A DNA stretch of 64,000 bases from Streptomyces bicolor (lineage in GTDB: Bacteria; Actinomycetota; Actinomycetes; Streptomycetales; Streptomycetaceae): NCBI RefSeq assembly GCF_000719285.1, contig NZ_JOFS01000036.1, forward strand, positions 1-64,000, read 5' to 3'. Below the pieces are notes generated by a model. That model worked only from the letters and a program-made list of their open reading frames with translations, ran no database searches and was not told the DNA's origin. Positions 54,475 to 63,430 of the stretch are shown one piece after another. The position numbers and the translations under genes were made by a program. Each line of letters begins with the position of its first letter. The first letter of the stretch is position 1.

Positions 54475-55209
54475 ATGGAGCAGCAACAGCCGAACGCGCA
54501 GGCCGGGGCCCGGGTCCTCGTCGTGGACGACGACCCGACCGTCGCCGAGGTCGTCTCCGGGTACCTGGACCGCGCCGGTTACGTCGTGGACCACGCCGGC
54601 GACGGCCCCGACGCCCTCGCCCGGGCCGCCGCGCACTGGCCCGACCTCGTCGTCCTGGATCTGATGCTGCCCGGCATGGACGGCCTGGAGGTGTGCCGGC
54701 GGATGCGCGGCCGGGGACCCGTGCCGGTCATCATGCTCACCGCGCGCGGCGACGAGGACGACCGGATCCTCGGTCTCGAGGTGGGCGCCGACGACTACGT
54801 GACCAAGCCCTTCAGTCCCCGCGAACTCGTCCTGCGCGTCGAGTCGGTGCTGCGCCGCGCCCGCCCGGGCCACGCCCAGCCGCGGGACGTACTGCACGCG
54901 GCGGGTCTCTCGGTCGACCCGGCGGCCCGTCGCGCCCTCAAGGACGGCGCCGAACTCGCCCTCACCATCCGCGAGTTCGACCTCCTCACGTTCTTCCTGC
55001 GCCACCCGGGCCGGGTCTACAGCCGCGAGGACCTGATGCGCGAGGTGTGGGGCTGGGACTTCGGCGACCTGTCGACCGTCACCGTCCACATCCGCCGGCT
55101 GCGCGGCAAGGTCGAGGACGATCCGGCCAGGCCCCGGCTCATCCAGACCGTGTGGGGTGTCGGCTACCGCTTCGACACCACCGGCTCCGCTTCCGAAGGG
55201 GAGGCGTGA
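54475..55209 (+). CDS. OmpR-family response regulator
   Basis: A 244-residue regulator: receiver domain with VVDDDPTV, phospho-acceptor in VVLDLMLPGMDGLEV and VTKPFSPREL; winged-helix effector with EFDLLTFFLRHPGRV and TVTVHIRRLRGKVE. The ATG is at 54475. It overlaps the sensor kinase gene (GTGA), so it is a classical two-component pair. Confidence 0.93.
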   Translation: MEQQQPNAQAGARVLVVDDDPTVAEVVSGYLDRAGYVVDHAGDGPDALARAAAHWPDLVVLDLMLPGMDGLEVCRRMRGRGPVPVIMLTARGDEDDRILGLEVGADDYVTKPFSPRELVLRVESVLRRARPGHAQPRDVLHAAGLSVDPAARRALKDGAELALTIREFDLLTFFLRHPGRVYSREDLMREVWGWDFGDLSTVTVHIRRLRGKVEDDPARPRLIQTVWGVGYRFDTTGSASEGEA

Positions 55210-56324
55210 CCGTGCGCGACACCCTCCTGATCGCCCTCTTCGCCTTCCTCGGCGCCGCGGCCGCCGGAGTGCTCGGCGCCTGTGTGCTCCGGCTGATCCG
55301 GCGCCGCTCGCTCATCGCGCATCTCGCCGTGGTCGCGGGCGTCGGCGTGCTGGCCATGCTCGCGGGCACGCTCGCCGTCGCGCAGGCGATGTTCCTGTCC
55401 AGGCACGACCTCACCGTCGTCACGACCGTCGTCGCCATGGCGGCCGTCGTCTCCCTGGCCACCGCGGTGCTGCTCGGCCGCTGGGTCGCCGCCCGCAGTC
55501 ACGCCCTGGCCCTGGCCGCCCGCTCCTTCGGCGACGGCGGCGACTTCACCTCGCCGGACGGCCCCGCCACCGCCGAACTCGCCGCGCTCAGCCGCGAGTT
55601 GGAGGCGACCAGTGCGAAACTCGCCGAGTCCCGCGAGCGTGAGCGGGCCCTGGAGTCCTCCCGGCGCGAGCTCGTCGCCTGGATCTCCCACGACCTGCGC
55701 ACCCCGCTGGCCGGCCTGCGCGCGATGGCGGAGGCCCTGGAGGACGGAGTGGCCGCCGACCCCGACCGCTACCTGAAGCAGATCCGGATGGAGGTCGAGC
55801 GCCTCAACGGCATGGTGGGCGACCTGTTCGAGCTGTCCCGCATCCACGCGGGGACGCTGGCGCTGAGCCCGAGCCGGATCTCCCTGTACGACCTCGTCGG
55901 CGACGCGCTCGCGGGCGCGGACCCGCTGGCGCGCGAGTGCGGGGTACGGCTGGTCGGCGGGCGGGTGGAACCCGTTCCGGTCGAGGTGGACGGCAAGGAA
56001 ATGAGCCGGGTGCTGGGCAATCTGCTGGTCAACGCCATCCGCCGGACACCGGCCGACGGTACGGTCGCCGTCGCCGCCGAGCGCTCGCCCGAGGGCGTCG
56101 TGCTGTCCGTGACCGACGGCTGCGGCGGCATTCCCGAGGAGGACCTGCCGCGCGTGTTCGACACGGGCTGGCGCGGTACGCATGCCCGTACGCCCCCGGC
56201 CGGGGCCGGTCTGGGTCTCGCCATCGTGCGGGGCATCGTGGAGGCACACGACGGGCTGGCCACGGTACGCAACGTCCCCGGTGGCTGCCGTTTCGAGGTG
56301 GTGCTGCCCACCGCCGCTTCCTGA
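55206..56324 (+). CDS. Sensor histidine kinase, partner of the preceding regulator
   Basis: A 372-residue kinase with two to three N-terminal helices and almost no extracytoplasmic loop, HAMP-like linker, H-box VAWISHDLRTPLAGL (phospho-His), N-box LLVNAIRRTPADG and G-boxes VTDGCGGIPEED and GAGLGLAIV. The short sensor suggests detection within the membrane, as in intramembrane-sensing kinases. The gene end folds into a strong hairpin. The target is unknown; the divergent glycosyltransferase operon is one candidate. Confidence 0.92.
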   Translation: MTVRDTLLIALFAFLGAAAAGVLGACVLRLIRRRSLIAHLAVVAGVGVLAMLAGTLAVAQAMFLSRHDLTVVTTVVAMAAVVSLATAVLLGRWVAARSHALALAARSFGDGGDFTSPDGPATAELAALSRELEATSAKLAESRERERALESSRRELVAWISHDLRTPLAGLRAMAEALEDGVAADPDRYLKQIRMEVERLNGMVGDLFELSRIHAGTLALSPSRISLYDLVGDALAGADPLARECGVRLVGGRVEPVPVEVDGKEMSRVLGNLLVNAIRRTPADGTVAVAAERSPEGVVLSVTDGCGGIPEEDLPRVFDTGWRGTHARTPPAGAGLGLAIVRGIVEAHDGLATVRNVPGGCRFEVVLPTAAS

Positions 56325-56341
56325 AGGCGGGCAGCACCACC
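56297..56341. terminator. Hairpin spanning the sensor kinase stop codon
   Basis: GGTGGTGCTGCCC (56297-56309) and GGGCAGCACCACC (56329-56341) are perfect 13-bp arms around a loop containing the stop codon. The convergent epimerase gene ends 13 bp later, so it may terminate both transcripts. Confidence 0.6.
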
Positions 56342-56353
56342 GGTCATGGGCGG

Positions 56354-57364
56354 TCACGCACCCCGCAGGCCGGCTTCCGCGAACTCCCGCATCCCCTCCG
56401 CGAACCCCACCTGCGCCTTCCACCCCAGCCGAGCCCGCAGCCGCGACGAGTCCGCCGTGATGTGCCGTACGTCGCCCAGGCGGTACTCCCCGGTCACGAC
56501 GGGCTCGGGGCCGCCGTGGGCCGCCGCGAGCGCGTGTGCCATCTCGCCGACGGTGTGCGGGTCGCCGCTGCCGGTGTTGTACGCCGTGAGGGCGCCCTCG
56601 GGCAGCGCCGCCGAACTCGCCTCCAGGGCGACCACGTTGGCGGCGGACACGTCCCGTACATGGACGAAGTCCCGCCGCTGGCGGCCGTCCTCGAAGACCC
56701 GCGGTGCCTCGGCGCGTGCGAGTGCCGAGCGGAAGAAGGAGGCGACCCCGGCGTAGGGGGTGTCGCGGGGCATGCGGGGCCCGTAGACGTTGTGGTAGCG
56801 CAGCGACACCGCCGTTCCGCCCGTGGCCCGCGCCCATGCCGCCGCCAGGTGTTCCTGGGCGAGCTTCGTCGTCGCGTACACGTTGCGCGGATCGACCGGG
56901 GCGTCCTCTGCGACCAGGCCCGGGGCGAGGTCGGCACCGCACACCGGGCAGGGCGGCTCGAACCGGCCCGCGTCCAGGTCGGCGACGGCACGGGGGCCCG
57001 GCCGCACCACGCCGTGCCGGGCGCACTCGTACCGTCCCTCCCCGTACACCACCATCGACCCGGCCAGCACCAGCCGCCGTACGCCCGCGTCGGCCATGGC
57101 GGTGAGCAGCACGGCCGTACCGAGGTCGTTGCGCGAGACGTACTCCGGGGCGTCCTGGAAGCCGGCGCCGAGGCCGACCATCGCCGCCTGGTGGCACACG
57201 GCGTCGACGCCGGTCAGGGCTCGGCGGACGGCGTCGGGATCGCGTACGTCCTGCTCGGGGTCGGCACGGACGTCGTACACGACGGGCTCGTGACCACGCT
57301 CCGCGAGCGCCTCGACGACATGGGACCCGATGAACCCGGCACCGCCGGTGACCAGTACGCGCAT
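56354..57364 (-). CDS. NAD-dependent nucleotide-sugar epimerase/dehydratase (SDR)
   Basis: A 336-residue extended SDR: MRVLVTGGAGFIGSHVVEAL (NAD-binding), YATTK (catalytic Tyr and Lys), and RYHNVYGPRMP. Two Cys pairs in an insertion (YECARHG and PPCPVCGAD) may bind zinc. It is likely an epimerase or dehydratase for a cell-surface sugar, close to glycosyltransferase genes 3 kb away. Confidence 0.9.
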   Translation of the reverse strand: MRVLVTGGAGFIGSHVVEALAERGHEPVVYDVRADPEQDVRDPDAVRRALTGVDAVCHQAAMVGLGAGFQDAPEYVSRNDLGTAVLLTAMADAGVRRLVLAGSMVVYGEGRYECARHGVVRPGPRAVADLDAGRFEPPCPVCGADLAPGLVAEDAPVDPRNVYATTKLAQEHLAAAWARATGGTAVSLRYHNVYGPRMPRDTPYAGVASFFRSALARAEAPRVFEDGRQRRDFVHVRDVSAANVVALEASSAALPEGALTAYNTGSGDPHTVGEMAHALAAAHGGPEPVVTGEYRLGDVRHITADSSRLRARLGWKAQVGFAEGMREFAEAGLRGA

Positions 57365-57417
57365 GGGCCGACGCTAAGGCGAGGACCCGCGCCCGTGTCC
57401 GCTCCACGCCCGCCATG

Positions 57418-58872
57418 TCACGGGTTCGTAAGAGCTTCGTCCGCCAGCGGAACCGTCACCGTGAACACCGTCGCCCCGGGCTCGCTGGTCAGGTCGATCC
57501 TGCCGCCGTGCGCCCGCACGAGTGACTGCGCGACCGCCAGCCCCAGCCCGCTGCCGCCCCGGTCCCGGCTGCGGGCCTTGTCGACGCGGTAGAAGCGGTC
57601 GAAGACCCGTTCCCGGTCGGCGGGCGGGATGCCGGGGCCGGCGTCGGCTATGCGGACCTGGGCCGTGTCGTTCGCCATCGACACCGCGACGGACACCGGC
57701 GTCCCGGCCGGGGTGTGCATCGCCGCGTTGGTGAGGAGGTTGTCCAGGACCTGGCGGATGCGCTGGGGGTCCAGGCGCAGCTTCAGGGAGCCGGGGCCGG
57801 GAGCGACCGTCAGCGGGTGGTCGGCGTGGGTGACCAGGAAGGCGTCGGCGGCCTGCTCGACCAGCTCCACCAGGTCCGCCTCCTGCGGCCGCAGCGGCGT
57901 CTCCACCTCGGCTGCGTCCAAGCGGGCGAGCAGCAGCAGGTCGTCCAGCAGGAATCCCATGCGGGCGGCCTCGGCGCGCAGGCGGGCCAGGTGCTTGTCG
58001 CGTTCCTCGGGGGCGTTGGCGGCCGCGTACTGGAACAGGTCGGCGTAGCCCCGTACCGACATCAGCGGCGTACGCAGCTCGTGCGAGGCGTCCGCCACGA
58101 AGCGGCGCAGGCGCTGCTCCGCCTCCGCCCGCACCACGAGCGAGTCGTCGATGTGCTCCAGCATCCTGTTGAACGCGGTGCGCAGCTCCTCGACCTCGGG
58201 CCCGCCGCCGCGCCCGCCATGCCGTACCGGCAGCCGCCCCGTGTCCGTCAGGTCGTGCGAGGTGATGTCGTGGGCGGTGTGCGCCATGTCGCTGAGCGGC
58301 TGCAGGCCGCGGCGCAGCATGCTCCGCCCGAACACCACGAGGGCCAGCAGCGCGAGCCCGAACGTGACCACCTGGATGGTGATCAGCTGGCCCACGGTGT
58401 CCTCGATCTCGTCCATGGGCGCGGCGCTGACCAGCACCACGCCGGGCTCGACCTCGCAGGCGCGCAGCCGGTAGTCGCCCTTGCCCTTGAGGTGCCCGGT
58501 GCGCACGACCTCCGTGGCCGCGGTGGTCTGCGCCCGGGCCAGGGCGGTGAAGTCGTCGACGTCGTCCGGCAGGTCGGCGGGGTCCTCGGGCCTGCGGAGC
58601 ACGGCCTTGCCGTCGGACACGTCGTACACGGCGTAGAACCAGCTGTAGTACTTCTTGCCGGTGAGCGTGCCGTAGTCCGCGATGCTCTTGGACTGGGCGA
58701 TCTGGCCCTGCGCCAGCTGGGTGTCGAGCTGGGCGGACAGATAGTCCCGCATGTACGTCGTCAGGGCCGTGCCGACGACGCCGAACACCACCAGCGACAG
58801 CACGCCGAGTCCCAGCGCCAACCGGGTCCCGAGCCGCATCCCGCGATACGCCCGCCGCAGCCGCCCGATCAC
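57418..58872 (-). CDS. Sensor histidine kinase of a second two-component system
   Basis: A 484-residue kinase: two helices (VLSLVVFGVVGTALTTYM and FGLALLALVVFG) around an extracytoplasmic domain of about 130 residues, HAMP, H-box VADASHELRTPLMSVRGY, N-box LLTNAAMHTPAG, and G-box GGSGLGLAVAQ. It is of the EnvZ/TrcS type. Its GTG overlaps the regulator gene (GTGA). The system is divergent from the flavin redox operon at 59710, which is a plausible target. Confidence 0.93.
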   Translation of the reverse strand: MIGRLRRAYRGMRLGTRLALGLGVLSLVVFGVVGTALTTYMRDYLSAQLDTQLAQGQIAQSKSIADYGTLTGKKYYSWFYAVYDVSDGKAVLRRPEDPADLPDDVDDFTALARAQTTAATEVVRTGHLKGKGDYRLRACEVEPGVVLVSAAPMDEIEDTVGQLITIQVVTFGLALLALVVFGRSMLRRGLQPLSDMAHTAHDITSHDLTDTGRLPVRHGGRGGGPEVEELRTAFNRMLEHIDDSLVVRAEAEQRLRRFVADASHELRTPLMSVRGYADLFQYAAANAPEERDKHLARLRAEAARMGFLLDDLLLLARLDAAEVETPLRPQEADLVELVEQAADAFLVTHADHPLTVAPGPGSLKLRLDPQRIRQVLDNLLTNAAMHTPAGTPVSVAVSMANDTAQVRIADAGPGIPPADRERVFDRFYRVDKARSRDRGGSGLGLAVAQSLVRAHGGRIDLTSEPGATVFTVTVPLADEALTNP

Positions 58873-59558
58873 TCGGCCGCCTGCCGGATCACGTACCCGA
58901 AGCCGCGCACCGTGTGGATCAGCGGTGCGCCGGTGTCGTCGAGCTTGCGGCGCAGTCGGCTGACGACCAGCTCGACCACGTTGGAGCGGCCGCCGAAGCC
59001 GTACTCCCACACGTGGTCGAGGATCTGCGCCTTGGTGAGGACGGTCGGTGACTTGCGCATCAGGTAGCGCAGCACCTCGTACTCGGTGGGCGTGAGGGTG
59101 AGCAGCTTGTCGCCGCGGCGCACCTCGCGGGTGTCCTCGTCCATCGTGAGGTCCGCCACCCGAAGGATGGAACGCTGGAAGCCGGGGCCGGAGCTGCGGC
59201 GCAGCACCGTCCGCAGCCGGGCCATCAGCTCCTCCACCGCGAACGGTTTGACCAGGTAGTCGTCACCGCCCCGGGTCAGGCCGGCCACCCGGTCGGCGAC
59301 CCCGTCGCGGGCGGTGAGGAACACCACGGGCACCATGGTCCCCGCTGCGCGCAGCCGGTCCAGGACGCCGAAGCCGTCGACGTCGGGCAGCATGAGATCC
59401 AGCACCACGATGTCCGGATGGAACTCGGCGGCCAGCCGCAGCGCCTCCTCACCGGAGTTCGCGGTGACCGCCGCCCAGCCCTCGTAGCGGGCGACCGTCG
59501 CGACGAGATCGGCGATGGGCGGGTCGTCGTCGACGACCAGCAGGCGTACTTTCTCCAC
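58869..59558 (-). CDS. OmpR-family response regulator of the second two-component system
   Basis: A 229-residue regulator: VVDDDPPIADL, phospho-acceptor in VVLDLMLPDVDGFGV, VKPFAVEEL, and a DNA-binding domain with LTPTEYEVLRYLMR and VVELVVSRLRRKLD. The frame is open further upstream, but the GTG at 59558 gives the normal start. It is divergent from the ferric-reductase-like gene by about 150 bp. Confidence 0.92.
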   Translation of the reverse strand: MEKVRLLVVDDDPPIADLVATVARYEGWAAVTANSGEEALRLAAEFHPDIVVLDLMLPDVDGFGVLDRLRAAGTMVPVVFLTARDGVADRVAGLTRGGDDYLVKPFAVEELMARLRTVLRRSSGPGFQRSILRVADLTMDEDTREVRRGDKLLTLTPTEYEVLRYLMRKSPTVLTKAQILDHVWEYGFGGRSNVVELVVSRLRRKLDDTGAPLIHTVRGFGYVIRQAAE

Positions 59559-59709
59559 CCGTTCATAGTGCGGCACCCGGCGGCGGTCCTCGGGGGCGGG
59601 TGGGCGGCCGCGACCACATCGATAAACACTTGAAAGAACAACGACAGCTTTTCGACAGCACCCTCCGGACAAGCTCGGAAGCCACAGACGAGATCAAGGA
59701 GCTGTCGCC

Positions 59710-61047
59710 GTGACGACCGTCCAATCGCCCCCTGCGCCCCCCACGGCGATACGCCCCAGGGTGGTCGCCCGCACGGGTCTGTACGCCGTGCTGGCCGCGA
59801 ACCTGGCCGTGGTCCTCTACTTCTTCTTCGCCGCCGGCTTCGCCTCGAACACGCTCATCGTGCTCGGCCGGCTGACCGGCCTGTTCGGCGCGCTGCTCAT
59901 GGCGTTCCAGCTGGTGCTGGTGGCCCGGCTGCCGTGGCTGGACCGCCGGATCGGCATGGACCGCCTGACCTCCTGGCACCGCTGGACCGGCTTCAGCGTC
60001 CTGTGGGCCCTGCTCGCGCACGCCGTCTTCATCACCTTCGGCTACGCGGAGGCCTCCTCGCTGGACCCGGTGAACCAGCTGATCGACCTGGCCGAGACGG
60101 TCGAGGGCGTGCTGCGCGCCGTCGTCGCGCTGGGGATCATCATCGTGATCGGCGTGGTGTCGGCCCGGTTCGCGCGGCGCAAGCTGGCGTACGAGACGTG
60201 GCACTTCATCCACCTGTACACCTACGTCGCGGTGGTCCTGGCGTTCACGCACCAGGTCGCGGTCGGTACGTCCTTCACCTCGTCGTCCGCCGCCACGGCG
60301 TACTGGTACGCGGTGTGGGGCGTCGCGCTCGGCTCCGTCCTCGTGGGCCGGCTGGTGCTGCCGCTGTGGCGGAACTGGCGCCACCAGTTCCGTGTCTCGG
60401 CGGTCGTCCCCGAGTCCGACAACGTGGTCTCCGTCTACATCACCGGCCGTGACCTGGACAAGCTGCCCGCGCGGGCCGGCCAGTTCTTCCTGTGGCGGTT
60501 CCTGACGAAGGACCGCTGGTGGCAGGCCAACCCCTTCTCCCTGTCGGCCGCGCCCGACGGCCGCACACTGCGGCTCACCGCCAAGGCGGCCGGTGACGGC
60601 TCGGCGGCCCTGCGGCACATGAAGGTCGGCACCCGTGTCTTCGCCGAGGGCCCCTACGGCGCCTTCACCGCGCTGCACCGCACCCGGCCGGAGGCCGTGC
60701 TCATCGCCGGCGGCGTCGGCGTCACCCCGATCCGGGCGCTGCTGGAGGAGCTGCACGGGCACGCGGTCGTGATCTACCGCGTCGCCTCGGACCGGGACGC
60801 GGTCCTGTACGGCGAACTGGTGGAACTGGCCCACGCCAAGGGCGCCGAGCTGCACCTGGTGAGCGGCCCGGTCACGCCGGACAAGCTGGCCCCGGCCGAG
60901 CTGCGGCGGCTCGTTCCGGACATCACGGACCGGGACGTGTTCCTGTGCGGACCGCCGCCCATGATGAACGCGGTGATCGGCAGCCTGCGCGAGCTGGGCG
61001 TGCCCAAGCAGCAGGTCCACTTCGAGCGTTTCAGCCTGGCCGGCTGA
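59710..61047 (+). CDS. Ferric-reductase-like membrane flavoprotein
   Basis: A 445-residue protein with six transmembrane helices whose His residues (SWHRWTGF, LAHAVFI, TWHFIHLYTY, FTHQVAVG) would bind two hemes, then a ferredoxin-reductase module: GQFFLWRF and NPFSLSAAP for FAD, LIAGGVGVTPIRAL for the NAD(P) nicotinamide, and FLCGPPPMM at the end. It should pass electrons from NAD(P)H through FAD and heme across the membrane. The GTG at 59710 follows AAGGAG. It leads the operon with the FMN-binding protein and ApbE. Confidence 0.92.
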   Translation: MTTVQSPPAPPTAIRPRVVARTGLYAVLAANLAVVLYFFFAAGFASNTLIVLGRLTGLFGALLMAFQLVLVARLPWLDRRIGMDRLTSWHRWTGFSVLWALLAHAVFITFGYAEASSLDPVNQLIDLAETVEGVLRAVVALGIIIVIGVVSARFARRKLAYETWHFIHLYTYVAVVLAFTHQVAVGTSFTSSSAATAYWYAVWGVALGSVLVGRLVLPLWRNWRHQFRVSAVVPESDNVVSVYITGRDLDKLPARAGQFFLWRFLTKDRWWQANPFSLSAAPDGRTLRLTAKAAGDGSAALRHMKVGTRVFAEGPYGAFTALHRTRPEAVLIAGGVGVTPIRALLEELHGHAVVIYRVASDRDAVLYGELVELAHAKGAELHLVSGPVTPDKLAPAELRRLVPDITDRDVFLCGPPPMMNAVIGSLRELGVPKQQVHFERFSLAG

Positions 61048-61066
61048 CAAGGACGAGGAAGAAACA

Positions 61067-61786
61067 GTGAAGCGAGCGATACCCGTCCTGGTCCTCAGCA
61101 TCGCGGGCCTGGTCCCGGTCTGGATGTACGAGCCGTCCCTCGGCACGGCGAGTTCGGGGACCGCCGCCCCGGCCTCGACGCCCTCGGCGTCCTCGTCCGC
61201 CGCGTCGGGCTCGGGCGGCACGGTCGTCAAGGGCTCGACCATCCAGACCGACAAGGGCCCGGTGCAAGTCGAGGTGACCTTCGCGGGCACGAAGATCACG
61301 GCTGTGAAGATGCTCCAGCAGCCGAACCACCCGCAGACGACGGCTGCGGTCCCGAAGCTGATCGCTGAGACGCTGGAAGCGCAGAGCGCCGACATCGACA
61401 CGGTGTCCGGCGCCACGATCACCAGCGACGGCTACAGGGAGTCCCTCCAGGCCGCCATCGACGCGAACGCGGAGTCGGCGTCCTCGTCCGCCGCCTCGCC
61501 CTCGCCCTCGGAGTCCGCCGCCGCGCAGTCGCAGACGGTCGACGGCTCCACGGTCACCACCGACAAGGGCCCGGTGCAGGTCCAGGTGACCTTCGAGGGC
61601 GACGAGATCGCGTCGGTGAAGATGCTCCAGCAGCCGAACCACCCGCAGACGACGGCCGCCGTGCCGAAGCTGATCGCGCAGACGCTGGAAGCGCAGAGCG
61701 CCGACATCGACACGGTGTCCGGCGCCACGATCACCAGCGACGGCTACAAGGAGTCCCTCCAGGCCGCCATCGACGCGAAGGGCTGA
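61067..61786 (+). CDS. Exported protein with two tandem FMN-binding domains
   Basis: A 239-residue protein with an N-terminal signal or anchor (KRAIPVLVLSIAGLVPVW), a Ser/Ala linker, then two nearly identical FMN-binding domains (about 52-135 and 160-238). Each ends with DTVSGATITSDGY, matching the ApbE modification site DxxSGATxT, where the Thr receives FMN covalently. Usual family members have one such domain per chain. It probably carries electrons outside the membrane between the reductase and an unknown acceptor. The GTG at 61067 follows GAGGAAG; it overlaps the ApbE gene by one base. Confidence 0.92.
   Translation: MKRAIPVLVLSIAGLVPVWMYEPSLGTASSGTAAPASTPSASSSAASGSGGTVVKGSTIQTDKGPVQVEVTFAGTKITAVKMLQQPNHPQTTAAVPKLIAETLEAQSADIDTVSGATITSDGYRESLQAAIDANAESASSSAASPSPSESAAAQSQTVDGSTVTTDKGPVQVQVTFEGDEIASVKMLQQPNHPQTTAAVPKLIAQTLEAQSADIDTVSGATITSDGYKESLQAAIDAKG
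61231..61782 (+). repeat. 312-bp in-frame duplication of the FMN-binding domain
   Basis: Copies run from about 61231 to 61470 and 61543 to 61782. Long stretches are identical at DNA level (for example GCGCCGACATCGACACGGTG and the surrounding bases) with mostly third-position changes. This implies a recent duplication or gene conversion. Confidence 0.9.
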
Positions 61787-62532
61787 TGATCATGCACCGA
61801 GTCGAACACGTCATGGGGTTCCCGGTCTCGCTGCGGGTCGACGACGCGCACGTCGGCGAGGAGACCGCGGACGCCGTGTTCGCGTGGCTGCGCGAGGTCG
61901 ACGCCCGGTTCAGCCCGTTCAAGCCGGACAGCGAGGTCTGCCGGCTGGACCGGGGTGAGATCGAGCGCGGCGACGTCAGCGCGGACCTCGACGAGGTGCT
62001 GGGGCTGTGCGAGGAGTACCGGGTCGCCACGGGCGGCGCCTTCGACGTACGGCTGCCGGGACGCGGGCTCGATCCGTGCGCGGTGGTGAAGGGCTGGTCC
62101 GTGCAGCGGGCGGCCGAGCTGCTGAAGGCGGCGGGCGCGCGGCGCTTCGTGCTCAACGCCGGGGGCGACGTGGTCGCCTCCGGCGGGCCCTGGCGGGTGG
62201 GGGTACGGCACCCCGAGCAGGCCGACAAGGTGTGTGTGGTGGCCGAGCTCACCGACGGGGCGATCGCGACGTCCGCGCGCTACGAGCGCGGCGACCACAT
62301 CGTCGACGGCCGCACGGGGCTGCCGGCGACGGGCCTGCTGTCCCTCACGGTCGTGGCGTCCTCGCTCACCCTGGCGGACACCTTGGCGACCGCCGCGTTC
62401 GCGATGGGCGCGGAGGGCGTCGCGTGGGCCGCCGCGCGGGAGGGCTGCGAGGTGTTCGCGGTGGACGCCGAGCGGCGGGTCCTCCGCACGGAGGGCTTTC
62501 CGGTGGCGACGGCGCCGGCGCGGGCGGCGTGA
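61786..62532 (+). CDS. ApbE-family FAD:protein FMN transferase
   Basis: A 248-residue ApbE protein: FMGFPVSLRV-like start (HVMGFPVSL), FDARF/FSPF segment, GRGLDPCAVVKGWSVQRA, FVLNAGGDVVASG and ATSARYERGDHIVDGRTG. It attaches FMN from FAD to the Thr of the neighbouring FMN-binding domains. No obvious signal peptide is present, so modification may occur inside the cell or the start may lie elsewhere. It is translationally coupled to its substrate gene. Confidence 0.92.
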   Translation: MIMHRVEHVMGFPVSLRVDDAHVGEETADAVFAWLREVDARFSPFKPDSEVCRLDRGEIERGDVSADLDEVLGLCEEYRVATGGAFDVRLPGRGLDPCAVVKGWSVQRAAELLKAAGARRFVLNAGGDVVASGGPWRVGVRHPEQADKVCVVAELTDGAIATSARYERGDHIVDGRTGLPATGLLSLTVVASSLTLADTLATAAFAMGAEGVAWAAAREGCEVFAVDAERRVLRTEGFPVATAPARAA

Positions 62533-62539
62533 CGTCGGC

Positions 62540-63430
62540 TCAACCGACGCCCTTCGGCGGGGCGACGGCCCCCTCGTAGGTCCCCGAGGTCCGCTCGGTC
62601 ACCTCCTGCTCGTACCGGATGCGCTGCCCGTCGTACGGGATGAGGAAGGTGCACTCGAAGGTGTGCGCGGTGATCCGGTACGTCGAGGCGTCGAGCACGA
62701 GCGACTCCTCGACGCCCGCCACGGTGATCCCGCTCTCGGGGGCGGCGACGCCGGCCGCGCGCAACTGCCGCAGCGTCGGGGCGAGTTCACGCAGTGCCTC
62801 CTGTACGACGGCTTGGTCCCGTACGCCGGTCAGCGGGGCGGTCGTCGTACGGACGCGCAGTTCGACCTGGCCGTCCTCCGGCGTGAGTAGGGTGACGTCG
62901 TCGCCGTATGCCCGGAACGCGTCGAGCGCGGTGAGGGGGTCTTCCACCTTGTCCGCGAAGTCCGGGTCGGTCAGGGGCCCCTGTTCCCAGTCGGCCGTGC
63001 CCTTCTTGACGTGAGCCGTCCCGTCGGCGACGTAGATCTCCTCGGGCTTGCTCACGCCCTTGCTGACGGTGGTGCCCGTGGAGTGCAGTGCCCACGGGTC
63101 GCCGGTGGTCCGGCGGACGGTGGCGGTGTAGGTCGCGGTGTTCTCCTCGCCCCGCAGGACCAGGCCCTCGCGGCCCTTCACGGCGAACGTCCACGCCTTC
63201 TGCCCGGCCATCGTCCGCTCGGCGCGGGCGAGGAACTCGGTGGCGGTGCGGGGCTCGGGCTGGGCGGGGGCGGCCTGTGAGGTCCGGGCGGTGGGCTGTT
63301 CGGACTCGACGGGCTTCCCCTCGTCCGTCAAGTCCGAACAGCCGGTCAACACGGCCGCGAGGAGCACCGCCAGTGCGGCAGCGGGCCTTGTCCTGCGATG
63401 TCCCATGCGCTCTCTCTTGCGGTTGCTCAT
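62540..63430 (-). CDS. Lipoprotein of unknown function
   Basis: A 296-residue lipoprotein with lipobox VLTGCSDL. The mature part (TATEFLARAERTMAGQKAWTF, EGLVLRGEENTATYTATV) resembles LppX/LprG-like lipoproteins that bind lipids or polymers outside the membrane, but I cannot be sure. It is convergent with apbE (7 bp apart) and overlaps the upstream gene (ATGA). A shorter start at 63406 is possible. Confidence 0.8.
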   Translation of the reverse strand: MSNRKRERMGHRRTRPAAALAVLLAAVLTGCSDLTDEGKPVESEQPTARTSQAAPAQPEPRTATEFLARAERTMAGQKAWTFAVKGREGLVLRGEENTATYTATVRRTTGDPWALHSTGTTVSKGVSKPEEIYVADGTAHVKKGTADWEQGPLTDPDFADKVEDPLTALDAFRAYGDDVTLLTPEDGQVELRVRTTTAPLTGVRDQAVVQEALRELAPTLRQLRAAGVAAPESGITVAGVEESLVLDASTYRITAHTFECTFLIPYDGQRIRYEQEVTERTSGTYEGAVAPPKGVG

